This document shows positions 45,688-54,203 of a stretch of 64,000 nucleotides of DNA, one piece after another. The number at the start of each line of letters is the position of its first letter. Position 1 is the stretch's first letter. The position numbers and the translations under genes were made by a program. This DNA is from Pseudopedobacter sp965218985 (GTDB lineage Bacteria; Bacteroidota; Bacteroidia; Sphingobacteriales; Sphingobacteriaceae). Location: positions 620,001 to 684,000 of the forward strand of contig CBDCMP010000006.1 in the NCBI GenBank assembly GCA_965218985.1, read 5' to 3'. The notes under the pieces are model-generated. The model was not told where the DNA came from, searched no databases, and saw nothing but the letters and a program-made list of their open reading frames with translations.

Positions 45688-47025
45688 ATGAATTTCAATC
45701 ACAAATGTTTTCTTTTTGCCTTTTTGGCATTAAGTGGCCTTTGCTCCTCAGTGATGGCTCAAAAAGTAAAATTCACGGAATATGACTTGCCAAACGGCTT
45801 GCATGTGATCCTTCATCAGGATAATGCGGCCCCTGTGGTTGCAGTTTCTGTGATGTATCATGTGGGCTCCAAGAATGAGCAAGTTAATCGTACCGGCTTC
45901 GCCCATTTCTTTGAACATTTATTGTTTGAGGGCTCTGAGAATATCAAGCGTGGTGAGTTTATGAAGATAGTTTCCAGCAATGGAGGACAAAACAATGCTA
46001 ATACCACGCAGGATAGAACTTTTTATTACGAAGTATTCCCGTCAAACCAGTTAAAATTAGGCTTATGGCTGGAGAGTGAACGGATGATGCATCCCGTGAT
46101 CAATGAAATAGGCGTGAAAACACAAAATGAAGTGGTTAAAGAGGAGAAAAGATTAAGAATCGACAATCAGCCTTATGGTCATTTCGCCGAAGAGATTTTC
46201 AAGAGGTTATTCACCAAACATCCATATACCTGGCAAACCATTGGTTCAATGGCCGATCTGGATTCTGCTAAACTGGATGAATTCAAGGCTTTTTTTCATA
46301 AATATTATATCCCAAACAATGCCGTGTTATCCATTGCCGGAGATATTGATGTTGCTAAAACCAAGGATCTGGTAAGTGCCTACTTTGCTGCCATTCCCAA
46401 AGGAGATCCCATCAATTATAAAAAGATCGAAGAAACCCCTATTACCATACCAATGGTTGATACGGCCTATGATGCCAATATCCAGCTTCCGGCAATCATG
46501 GCAGCTTACCGCATTCCTGGTTTGGCGAGCAAAGATGCCAAAGCCCTGGAAATGATCTCCTCTATTCTATCTGGCGGATCCAGCTCCAAATTATATAAGA
46601 AAATGGTAGATGAAAAAAAGAACGCATTGCAAGTTGGAGCCATCAACTACACATTGGAAGATTATGGGGCTTACATCACTTATGCGCTGCCAAATGGCAA
46701 CACTCCTTTAGACACTTTGCTTGCTGATGTGGATACTGAGGTCAAAAAGTTGCAAACAGATTTAATCACTGAAGAAGAATATCAGAAAATACAGAATAAA
46801 TTTGAAAATGACTATGTGACAGCTAATTCAAAAATGTTAGGTGTTGCTGAAAATCTAGCTGATGGTTATACTTTTTATGATAAGGACACCAACCACATCA
46901 ATGAAGAACTGGATGAAATCAGAAAAGTGACCAGAGAGGACATCAAAGATGTGGCTAAAAAATATTTACAACCCAACTCCAGACTGGTTCTTTATTATTT
47001 GCCAAAACCAGCAGCAGCTCAATAA
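45688..47025 (+). CDS. M16 zinc metallopeptidase, catalytic subunit
   Basis: 445 residues with signal peptide (FLFAFLALSGLCSSVMAQ). Inverted zinc motif H73-F-F-E-H77 in 'FAHFFEHLLFEG' and the distal ligand region 'NEVVKEEKRLRID'. C-terminal M16_C domain follows. It acts in the periplasm on peptides or misfolded proteins. The next gene encodes a partner lacking the zinc motif, so the two probably form the heterodimeric clam-shell peptidase. Confidence 0.9.
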   Translation: MNFNHKCFLFAFLALSGLCSSVMAQKVKFTEYDLPNGLHVILHQDNAAPVVAVSVMYHVGSKNEQVNRTGFAHFFEHLLFEGSENIKRGEFMKIVSSNGGQNNANTTQDRTFYYEVFPSNQLKLGLWLESERMMHPVINEIGVKTQNEVVKEEKRLRIDNQPYGHFAEEIFKRLFTKHPYTWQTIGSMADLDSAKLDEFKAFFHKYYIPNNAVLSIAGDIDVAKTKDLVSAYFAAIPKGDPINYKKIEETPITIPMVDTAYDANIQLPAIMAAYRIPGLASKDAKALEMISSILSGGSSSKLYKKMVDEKKNALQVGAINYTLEDYGAYITYALPNGNTPLDTLLADVDTEVKKLQTDLITEEEYQKIQNKFENDYVTANSKMLGVAENLADGYTFYDKDTNHINEELDEIRKVTREDIKDVAKKYLQPNSRLVLYYLPKPAAAQ

Positions 47026-47076
47026 TTAATGATTCATTTTAACTGTGATCACACGGTATAATTAAAAAATACTTAC

Positions 47077-49146
47077 ATGAAAAAGATTATAAGTTTTGCC
47101 TTCGCCTCTTTATTATGCTATCAGGCAGGTGCACAAGTGACTATAGATAGAACAAAAAAACCAGTAGCAGGTCCTGCTCCTGTCATCACATTCAATGATC
47201 CTTCCACCTATCAATTAGGCAATGGGATCACTGTTCTGGTGGTGGAGGATCATAAACTGCCAAGAGTGTCTGCCAGCTTGTATATAGATGCAGGTCCGGT
47301 TACCGAAGGTGATAAAGCAGGCGTGATGGGAATCATGGGTCAGATGTTGAATGAAGGGACCACAGACATGTCTAAAGCCGAGTTTGATGAAGCTGTGGAA
47401 AGGATTGGTGCAGATGTTTATTTGAGTTCATCCGGAGGCAGCGCCGCGGCACTTACCCGCTATTTTAATCAAGCTTTTGAGCTGATGAGCGATGCATTGA
47501 AACACCCTTCCTTTCCTCAGGAATCATTTGATAAAATCAAATCCCAAACCATCACAGGACTAAAGAGCAATGCGAAAAATGTGAAAGCCGTTTCCGGAAG
47601 AGTCATCAATGCCTTAACTTATGGGAAAGATCATCCATACGGTGAGTTCACCTCAGAGGAAAGTGTGAACGCTTTAACGCTGGCAGATGTGAAAGCCGCA
47701 TATGACAAATATATCACTCCTTCCAGAGCTTATTTAACAATAACCGGAGATATCAAGCCAGCAGAAGCTAAAAAATTGGCTGAAAGCCTTTTTGGAAACT
47801 GGAAAGGAAATTCTTTGACACTTCCCACATTGACCAAAGTAGCTAATCCCGCTAAAACAGAGATTGATGTGGTGGACATGCCGAATGCCGTTCAGTCTGA
47901 AATCACAGTCACCAATTTAGTGGATTTAAAAATGAATGATCCTGATTACTTCCCGGTTCTGATAGCGAATCAGATTTTGGGCGGAGGTTCAGAAAGTCGT
48001 CTGTTCAATAATTTACGGGAGAAACATGGCTTTACCTACGGTGCTTACTCCAGTGCTGGTGCTGGCAGGTATCAAAGTACATTTTCCGCTTCAGCATCTG
48101 TGAGAACTGCAAAAACTGATAGCGCTGTGGTGGAGTTTTTAAATGAAATCGAGAAATTAAGAACCACTAAAGTGACCGATGAGGAACTATCCACAGCTAA
48201 AGCGCTATACAATGGTTCTTTTGCCTTAGGGATGGAGAACTCTTCACGTACTGCAACTTATGCCAGAAACATTCTCATCAACAATCTTCCTAAGGATTTT
48301 TACAGAACTTATCTTCAAAAGATAAATGCAGTGACCAAGGAGGATATACAGCGAGTGGCCCAAAAATATTTCAATTATAAAAACACTCGTGTGGTAGTGG
48401 TGGGCAACACCTCACAAATGCTGGACGGAATCAAAAAATTAGGCTATGCTGTTGATTTATATGATAAATATGCCGATCCAGTCACTGAAACCACTTCAAC
48501 AGCGGTAAATGTCACAGCACCGGAAATCTTTCAGTCCTACGTGAATGCCATTGGCGGAAAGGATGCCTTACAGAAAGTAAAATCCATAAACGCCACCATG
48601 ACCCTGAGCATGCAGGGTATGGCTTTAAATGCTTCTTACAAAGCGATGGCCCCTAACCTGGAAATGACTGAGATCACGATGGGTGGAAACACGGTAATGA
48701 AAAGTGTTTTTGACGGAAAAGCAGGTTATCAGGCGCAAATGGGAAATAAGAAGGAAATGACTGTGGATGAAGTGAAGGAAAAAAACAACATCACTGGCTT
48801 GTTTGAGCAGCTGGATTATTTGAAGAATCCGGCTTTCAAAACTAAAGTGTCCGGAGTGGAGAAAGTGAATGGATCTGATGCCTATAAAGTTGAGATTACC
48901 TCCCCAAGTGGAAAATCAAGTACCGAATACTATGACGTGAGCAGTAAATTACTAGTGAGAAAAGAAAATACAGAGGGTCCCGTGGCCACCACTACAGATT
49001 ATTCTGATTACAGGAAGTTAGGAGATATCATGTTCCCATATGTGAATGCCCTAACCATTTCTGCAGGTGGCCAGCAACAGGTTTTAGAGATGAAGGTGGT
49101 TGATGCTAAAGTGAATGGAGACGTGACTGTTGATGATTTCAAATAA
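47077..49146 (+). CDS. M16 peptidase non-catalytic subunit with C-terminal LolA-like domain
   Basis: 689 residues, signal peptide (ISFAFASLLCYQAGAQ). M16 repeat about 30-460: the HxxEH position reads 'GVMGIMGQMLNEG', so zinc cannot be bound, while the substrate-clamping 'HGFTYGAYSS' region is kept. Residues about 485-689 form an extra beta-rich domain ('SYVNAIGGKDALQKVKSINA', 'STEYYDVSSKLLVRKEN') resembling lipoprotein-carrier folds. Pairs with the upstream catalytic subunit, 51 bp away. Confidence 0.88.
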   Translation: MKKIISFAFASLLCYQAGAQVTIDRTKKPVAGPAPVITFNDPSTYQLGNGITVLVVEDHKLPRVSASLYIDAGPVTEGDKAGVMGIMGQMLNEGTTDMSKAEFDEAVERIGADVYLSSSGGSAAALTRYFNQAFELMSDALKHPSFPQESFDKIKSQTITGLKSNAKNVKAVSGRVINALTYGKDHPYGEFTSEESVNALTLADVKAAYDKYITPSRAYLTITGDIKPAEAKKLAESLFGNWKGNSLTLPTLTKVANPAKTEIDVVDMPNAVQSEITVTNLVDLKMNDPDYFPVLIANQILGGGSESRLFNNLREKHGFTYGAYSSAGAGRYQSTFSASASVRTAKTDSAVVEFLNEIEKLRTTKVTDEELSTAKALYNGSFALGMENSSRTATYARNILINNLPKDFYRTYLQKINAVTKEDIQRVAQKYFNYKNTRVVVVGNTSQMLDGIKKLGYAVDLYDKYADPVTETTSTAVNVTAPEIFQSYVNAIGGKDALQKVKSINATMTLSMQGMALNASYKAMAPNLEMTEITMGGNTVMKSVFDGKAGYQAQMGNKKEMTVDEVKEKNNITGLFEQLDYLKNPAFKTKVSGVEKVNGSDAYKVEITSPSGKSSTEYYDVSSKLLVRKENTEGPVATTTDYSDYRKLGDIMFPYVNALTISAGGQQQVLEMKVVDAKVNGDVTVDDFK

Positions 49147-49172
49147 AGCTTAAAAGCTGAAAAGTAAAAGTA

Positions 49173-49207
49173 AAAGCCGTTCAGAGAGTTCTGAAACGGC
49201 TTTTTTT
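49173..49207 (+). terminator. rho-independent terminator
   Basis: AAAGCCGTTCAGA, loop GAGT-type, TCTGAAACGGCTTT with one bulged base, then a T run. It ends the M16 operon; the reverse complement may also serve the convergent ppc gene. Confidence 0.82.
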
Positions 49208-49268
49208 ATGTTGTATATAATCTTATCTTATGAGGTGCTGAAATGAATTCAAACATGACGAAAGCTGT

Positions 49269-51857
49269 TTAGGCTGAATTTCTTGCCGCATTCACGATAC
49301 CGTAAAGTGTTCTTAAAATCAACTTATCATAAATCTTCTTTTGTTCCGTGCTTACGTCAGCATCCAAACTTTTAATGATGGCATAACGCTGTATGATCAC
49401 TAATGGCAAAGTGATTTTTTCACGAACCAGGATCGATTGATGCTCTGTCGGGTATTTCTCCATCAAAACGGCTGTATTGGTTAAATCAAGGATCAATTTC
49501 TCCGTAAGATCATATTCTCTTTTTAATAAGGTCCAGAATTCTCCGAAAGTTTCATCATCTTTCAAATAAGTGGTCAGCCTGAAATCCGCCTTGGTCATAG
49601 ACATCATACAATTATCAATCACAGTTCTGAAGAAATCCGAATGGGTGTACAAATCCTTCACCTGTTGCCAGTCGCCATGTTCTTTAATATACTTTAACGC
49701 CGAGCCAACCCCGTAGAATCCGGGGATATTCTGCTTCAGCTGCCCCCAAGAAGTCACAAAGCTGATGGCTCTGAGGTCCTCGAGTTTTAATTCTGCATCC
49801 GAATTACGCTTTACCGGCCTGCTGCTGATGTTTATCTGTGAAAGCATTTTAAGCGGACTTTGCACTTCCAAAAACTTTAAAAACAAGGGATGCTTTCTCA
49901 GGTTCATGAATGAATCATAACTCTTCTCAGCCATCTCGCTGAACAGCGCTTTTTCCCGCTCATCCATCGTGTTAGCGTTCTGTCTTTCCAAGGCAGAAGT
50001 GATCCCTGCGTGAATCAGCTGCTCCATATTATTGATGGAACTTTCGAAGGTTCCATGATGAGAACTGATGGTTTGCCCCTGAACAGTGATTTGTATTTGT
50101 TTGTTAGCTACATCTTTTCCAAAAGATGCATAAAATTTATGAGTTTTGCCCCCCCCTCTTGCCGGAGGCCCTCCTCTCCCATCAAAGAAAGCCAAATCAA
50201 TTCCATTCTTTCTTGAAATGGAAGTTAGCTTTGCCTTCGCTGAATAAAGAGACCAGTTGGCCATGAGGTAACCGCCATCTTTTGTGCTGTCAGAAAAACC
50301 AAGCATCACCACTTGCCTTTTCTTTCTTCTTTCTAAATGCTTTTGATAAACGGGATGATTATATAAACTATCCATAATTTTATCTGCAACCTTCAGATCA
50401 TCTATGGTTTCAAAAAGCGGCACCAAATCAACATCCAGATCCTCCATTTTCCAGCCGCTCCAAAGAAATAACTGAAAAAGTTGTAAAATATCAGAAGCTT
50501 TCTGGCAATTGCTGATGATGAAACGATGGCAAGCTCTTTTTCCGTTATTATGCTGCATTTCTTTAATGAGCCGGATCACCTCCAAACTATCTTTGCTTAA
50601 ATCAGCGAAGTTTTCAAAGGATTTAAAATTGGCTTCTTCTAAAGGGATGGCCTTAATCTTTTCCTCTTCGGGTAATTCCAAATAGTCAGCAGGAATAAGC
50701 TTTTTCAACTCATCCGAAGCCATACATTCTTCAAATAGCGTTCTTAAAACCCGGCTATCCTGTCTGATATCCAATGAAGCGAAATGACATCCGAAGAGTT
50801 TAACCTTCCAAATCATGTCCTCCACAATATCTGTGAAAAGGCTGTCGTGATAATCTCTGAGCACTCTTTTGATATTCCTTAAGTTCTCCAGCAAATCTTC
50901 TTTGATGTCTTTCTCCTGAGGTTTTGAATGATAGGCGTTTGCGTAAATCATCTGCTCCAGTACTTCCATGTACTTCTCCACACCATTGAATGTCACACGA
51001 CGTTTCATGTTTTTAAAATCCCGGAAATAGCACCTGAATAGTGCTTTTCTTAAAAATGAAGAGACTTTTTCAGTAGTGGAAGAGGTCACATATGGATTTC
51101 CGTCCCGGTCACCTCCAGGCCAGAATCCCAACTCGATTAAGCTGTGGTTAGCCAAGTCTAACTTAAAGGTGTCTTCCAGCAGGTTATGAACAGTGGATGC
51201 GGTTTGGTATAAGATATTCTCCAGATACCAGCCGAGGCTGATGGCTTCATCCACCGGGGTGGGTTTCTCTTTTTTAAAGAAGGGTGTTTTACCAAGTTGT
51301 TGTAACAACAGGTTAATGGCATTTACATCATTCACTTTTATGGCATCTGTTAAATCCGTCATAATGCCTAAAACTGGTCCGGGATAAAATTGTGTTGGAT
51401 GCGCAGTAAGCACCAGCCTCAATTTAAACTCCTGTAAGCTGTCCTGTATTTTTTTATAAAAGTGTTCGTCCTCAATGGCTTTATTCATTAAGCTGCTTAA
51501 AGAAGTTGCTTCCTCATTGCCGTTTATTTTTGAAAAAGCAGCATCTTCTACCGCATCAAAAAGCACCACCTGTCTTTCGATATACTGTATGAAACGAAAA
51601 AGTAAATCGATGATCTCCTGATGATCTGTCAATCCCTTTTGTTTCGTGAAAAAGGACTCTATAATCTCGTCAGGATGCAGATGTTGCTCTATACCCTCTT
51701 CGCAATGACTAAAGAAATATGGCAGGGCCAGTCCTGTTTTTTTTACCTGATAAAAGGGTAAAGTGAGAAAAAGGCTGTTATAAAGATCGAATTTTGTAGT
51801 GACTTCGTTTTTAAACACCGTCTCTTTCGAACCAATTTGAGTTGTTAGTTTTGACAT
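49269..51857 (-). CDS. ppc: phosphoenolpyruvate carboxylase
   Basis: 862 residues, somewhat shorter than the proteobacterial enzyme. Active-site His in 'LVLTAHPTQFYPG', Lys/Arg region 'GFWPGGDRDGNPYVTSST', 'MLGFSDSTKDGGYLMANWSL' and the catalytic loop 'FFDGRGGPPARGGG'. It carboxylates PEP to oxaloacetate to refill the TCA cycle. It ends with 'GIVNAARNSA'; the usual C-terminal NTG is changed, as in many Bacteroidota enzymes. Single gene. Confidence 0.94.
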   Translation of the reverse strand: MSKLTTQIGSKETVFKNEVTTKFDLYNSLFLTLPFYQVKKTGLALPYFFSHCEEGIEQHLHPDEIIESFFTKQKGLTDHQEIIDLLFRFIQYIERQVVLFDAVEDAAFSKINGNEEATSLSSLMNKAIEDEHFYKKIQDSLQEFKLRLVLTAHPTQFYPGPVLGIMTDLTDAIKVNDVNAINLLLQQLGKTPFFKKEKPTPVDEAISLGWYLENILYQTASTVHNLLEDTFKLDLANHSLIELGFWPGGDRDGNPYVTSSTTEKVSSFLRKALFRCYFRDFKNMKRRVTFNGVEKYMEVLEQMIYANAYHSKPQEKDIKEDLLENLRNIKRVLRDYHDSLFTDIVEDMIWKVKLFGCHFASLDIRQDSRVLRTLFEECMASDELKKLIPADYLELPEEEKIKAIPLEEANFKSFENFADLSKDSLEVIRLIKEMQHNNGKRACHRFIISNCQKASDILQLFQLFLWSGWKMEDLDVDLVPLFETIDDLKVADKIMDSLYNHPVYQKHLERRKKRQVVMLGFSDSTKDGGYLMANWSLYSAKAKLTSISRKNGIDLAFFDGRGGPPARGGGKTHKFYASFGKDVANKQIQITVQGQTISSHHGTFESSINNMEQLIHAGITSALERQNANTMDEREKALFSEMAEKSYDSFMNLRKHPLFLKFLEVQSPLKMLSQINISSRPVKRNSDAELKLEDLRAISFVTSWGQLKQNIPGFYGVGSALKYIKEHGDWQQVKDLYTHSDFFRTVIDNCMMSMTKADFRLTTYLKDDETFGEFWTLLKREYDLTEKLILDLTNTAVLMEKYPTEHQSILVREKITLPLVIIQRYAIIKSLDADVSTEQKKIYDKLILRTLYGIVNAARNSA

Positions 51858-52062
51858 GGTGTGTGAAAATTACACTAATCTTTAATCCTACACAAATAAA
51901 ACGAGAAAAAAGACCAAAAACACAATCAGACTTCCGTTGACTAAATTAAATTTGATATAAATGATAGGGTCAGGTGATTTTTATTCAAACTTAATGTTCT
52001 GATGATGAATTATTTACAGGATATGGGCTTAAAAACAGGAATGGAATCTCAAATTTAATTTG

Positions 52063-53694
52063 TCAGATTCTTTCCCTTTCGTACTTTTGCGGCGGAGAGC
52101 TGGCAGAGTGGTCGATTGCGGCAGTCTTGAAAACTGTTGAACTGTTACAGGTTCCTGGGGTTCGAATCCCTAGCTCTCCGCTGGAAGGGATGATTGAAAA
52201 ATCATCCCTTTTTTTTTCATACACTAAACATCCTTTTTCCTTCATTAACAACGAGTTATGACTGAACATTTCCATCATTGTGGGTGTTCGATAAATACCA
52301 TCCTGATAGTATAAGTTGTTGTCGAACACCATGCGGACGAGTTCTCTCTTTTGGATAGTTCCTGCCTGTGTATAAACAAATTTCATATCAGCCAGCAGGT
52401 CGAGGTTTTTTTCAAGTATCGCAAATGCCCTACCCTGATTTTCTCCCAGTCGTTCAATGGCCCCTTTTAGGTTCAGGATGGTGTGGTTGTAAGTGGAATA
52501 CCACCTTTCATAAGTATCCTTGGTAATCTCGTTCTTGATCCATTTTTCTTCGACAGAAAAAAGCTTTTCCTGTACATCTTCCAACTCATGTCTCTTATCA
52601 AAAACCTTACGCTTATTGGCTTTCATTTCTATCTCTACAGATGCTTTACTGCCATCCCTTATCTCATGCACCTTCGAACTATTAAGGCTCATCATCTCAA
52701 ATGCATCGAGCAACTGGTTGTGTGCCTTGATCGCACTGATGTTGTTGTGTTTGGAGAATCTGCATTTATAATAATAAAAATACTTTCCGGATTTGCCACG
52801 TGAAGGGGCACCTGATAACGGGTTCCCACAATGGCATTTCAATATCCCACGTAAAGGTATTTCATCATCAATGATCGCTCTTGTCTTTTCAGGTTTCTTC
52901 ATCTTGCTCTGCACCATCTGCCAAGAAGAAATATCTACGATCGGCTCATGAATGGCTGGAAACAATCCCCCTGGATATTCTTTGTAGGCTTCAACTTTGA
53001 GCAAACCAGCATATACAGGGTTTGAAAGTACCCTTTCGATAGCCATATTGCCTTTTCTATTGAATCCCAGTTCATAAGCCTTCTCTTTGATTTTGTACAG
53101 GGGCAGTTCCCTTAAATAAGCATCGTAAATAAACCGAACTATTTTGGCTTCTTTCTCCTCAACTATCAGTCGGCGCTCTTTCCTTTCGCCCTGCTTCCTG
53201 TATCCAAAAGGCGGGTTCTTGAACACAAAGCGGCCTTCCTTAGCTTTGGCTGTATAGATGCCCCCTTTTACCTTGATGCTTCTGTTGATATTGTCCTCTT
53301 CTGCAAGCAACAGCTGTAAGCCTGCCCTAAAAAAGCTTCCGGGGGTATCGTAATCAAATGTAATTCCCTCCGTGACGCTGACAACCTGGATGTTATATTT
53401 TTTTTGGAGCTTCTTCACCATACTCATCGCTTCCCCGGCATCACGGCTAAACCTGTCCAACTGATCGACCAATAAATAATCGACTGCCTTATAATGCTTA
53501 GTGATGAACTCCTGTAGTTTGATGAAATCCGGTCTGTCAAATGTCCTTGCACTTTTGCCCCGGTCAATGAACGTATCCACAAGATCTATATCGTTGAATT
53601 TTATCCATTGATCTGTATAAAGTTCCTGTCTTTCTATCGAGCCGTTGCTCTGTCCCAACTGGCTAAACCTCAGATACCTGATCGCTCTTTTCAT
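52063..53694 (-). CDS. large serine recombinase (element integrase)
   Basis: 543-residue frame. Resolvase domain 1-150 with nucleophile Ser in 'YLRFSQLGQSNGSIERQ' and 'LLVDQLDRFSRDAGEAMSM'. Recombinase domain (about 160-270) with 'PPFGYRKQGERKERRLIVEE' and 'VLSNPVYAGLLKVEA'. Zinc-ribbon remnant 'LKCHCGNPLSGAPSR...YYKC', then a coiled coil (about 350-440). The last 38 residues ('GELGIRTPGTCNSSTVFKT' on) are the antisense translation of tRNA-Ser and flanking chromosome, so the natural C-terminus is probably near residue 505 and depends on the integration site. It excises and integrates the element. Confidence 0.85.
   Translation of the reverse strand: MKRAIRYLRFSQLGQSNGSIERQELYTDQWIKFNDIDLVDTFIDRGKSARTFDRPDFIKLQEFITKHYKAVDYLLVDQLDRFSRDAGEAMSMVKKLQKKYNIQVVSVTEGITFDYDTPGSFFRAGLQLLLAEEDNINRSIKVKGGIYTAKAKEGRFVFKNPPFGYRKQGERKERRLIVEEKEAKIVRFIYDAYLRELPLYKIKEKAYELGFNRKGNMAIERVLSNPVYAGLLKVEAYKEYPGGLFPAIHEPIVDISSWQMVQSKMKKPEKTRAIIDDEIPLRGILKCHCGNPLSGAPSRGKSGKYFYYYKCRFSKHNNISAIKAHNQLLDAFEMMSLNSSKVHEIRDGSKASVEIEMKANKRKVFDKRHELEDVQEKLFSVEEKWIKNEITKDTYERWYSTYNHTILNLKGAIERLGENQGRAFAILEKNLDLLADMKFVYTQAGTIQKRELVRMVFDNNLYYQDGIYRTPTMMEMFSHNSLLMKEKGCLVYEKKRDDFSIIPSSGELGIRTPGTCNSSTVFKTAAIDHSASSPPQKYERERI
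52094..52180 (+). tRNA. tRNA-Ser (anticodon UGA)
   Basis: 87 nt class II tRNA. Acceptor GGAGAGC (52094-52100) pairs with GCTCTCC (52173-52179), discriminator G at 52180, CCA not encoded. D arm TGGCAGAGTGGTCGATTGCGGC, anticodon loop CTTGAAA with anticodon TGA, long variable arm (TGAACTGTTACAGGTTCC region) and T arm GGGGTTCGAATCCC. It is the integration site of the conjugative element to its right. Confidence 0.95.
52150..52183. other. probable attachment junction of the conjugative element
   Basis: The 3' end of tRNA-Ser directly abuts element sequence; the recombinase gene crosses it on the other strand. The core is inferred to lie in the T arm/acceptor region. The partner att site is outside the window, so the exact core length cannot be set. 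Confidence 0.45.
52185..52217 (+). terminator. rho-independent terminator after tRNA-Ser
   Basis: AAGGGATGATT (52185-52195), loop GAAA, AATCATCCCTT (52200-52210), then a T run. Perfect 11-bp stem 4 bp after the tRNA. It also lies inside the recombinase reading frame on the other strand. Confidence 0.88.
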
Positions 53695-53833
53695 AATACT
53701 CCCTTAATGTAGATGACACTATTATTTCGATGATTAAATTTACGAATTTTTGTTCTTTTTCCTGCTCAAACTGATGGTTATTTTTCAATATTTCGTAGTC
53801 CATCCCGGCGGTTTCCTCTTTCACATTTTCCAT
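53663..53833 (-). CDS. small acidic protein overlapping the recombinase start
   Basis: 56 residues from 'MENVKEETAGMDYEIL', chosen over the ATG at 53860 because a perfect AGGAGG lies 6 nt ahead. Helical and charged: 'NNHQFEQEKEQKFVNLIIEI', then 'SSTLREYYEKSDQVSEV'. It overlaps the recombinase start by 32 bp, so the two are probably co-translated. No family recognised; a recombinase partner or regulator is possible by position only. Confidence 0.55.
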   Translation of the reverse strand: MENVKEETAGMDYEILKNNHQFEQEKEQKFVNLIIEIIVSSTLREYYEKSDQVSEV

Positions 53834-53837
53834 TTCA

Positions 53838-53845
53838 CACCTCCT
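53838..53845 (-). promoter_or_regulatory. strong Shine-Dalgarno site
   Basis: AGGAGGTG on the minus strand, 6 nt before ATG 53833. Such a strong SD is unusual beside the chromosomal genes of this window and decides the start. Confidence 0.75.
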
Positions 53846-53862
53846 TTTCTTAGACAGCAAAA

Positions 53863-53892
53863 GCCCTTACGGGCTTTGCTGAATTTGTAATC
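53863..53892 (-). other. hairpin downstream of the winged-helix-like gene
   Basis: CAGCAAA...GCCC, loop GTAA, GGGC...TTTTGCTG with one bulge, on the minus strand after the stop at 53907. No T run follows, so it is a weak terminator or an RNA processing site. Confidence 0.5.
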
Positions 53893-53906
53893 TCATAAGC
53901 TTATGT

Positions 53907-54203
53907 TCAATCAGGAAAGTAAATCTTACTTGCCTGATTGCGCTTGAAGGACGGTTTATAGTTTACATAACCATATTCGCTCAATTCCCTGATACACCTA
54001 TGGTAGGTTATCGGTGCAGATATTTTGGCTATCTGCATGATTTCACGGCTGAATGCCTGAATGGGATTCGCAAATCCATTATCCATACGGTATTGTAGCA
54101 AGGCAGCATAGATACCAATGTGCGTGATGCTGATACGGCCGTCTTTCTTTATCGCAAAAAAAAAGTCAGCCAATGGTTTTGCCCTATCCATGTCCCTACT
54201 CAT
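53907..54203 (-). CDS. small winged-helix-like protein of the element
   Basis: 98 residues. The pattern 'ISITHIGIYAALLQYRMDNG', 'REIMQIAKISAPITYHRCIR', 'ELSEYGYVNYKPSF' matches a helix-turn-helix/winged helix such as those in replication-initiation or MarR-like proteins. The C-terminal strand ends 'KIYFPD'. It starts directly at the stop of the upstream 393-residue gene. It could regulate the element. Family not firmly recognised. Confidence 0.6.
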   Translation of the reverse strand: MSRDMDRAKPLADFFFAIKKDGRISITHIGIYAALLQYRMDNGFANPIQAFSREIMQIAKISAPITYHRCIRELSEYGYVNYKPSFKRNQASKIYFPD

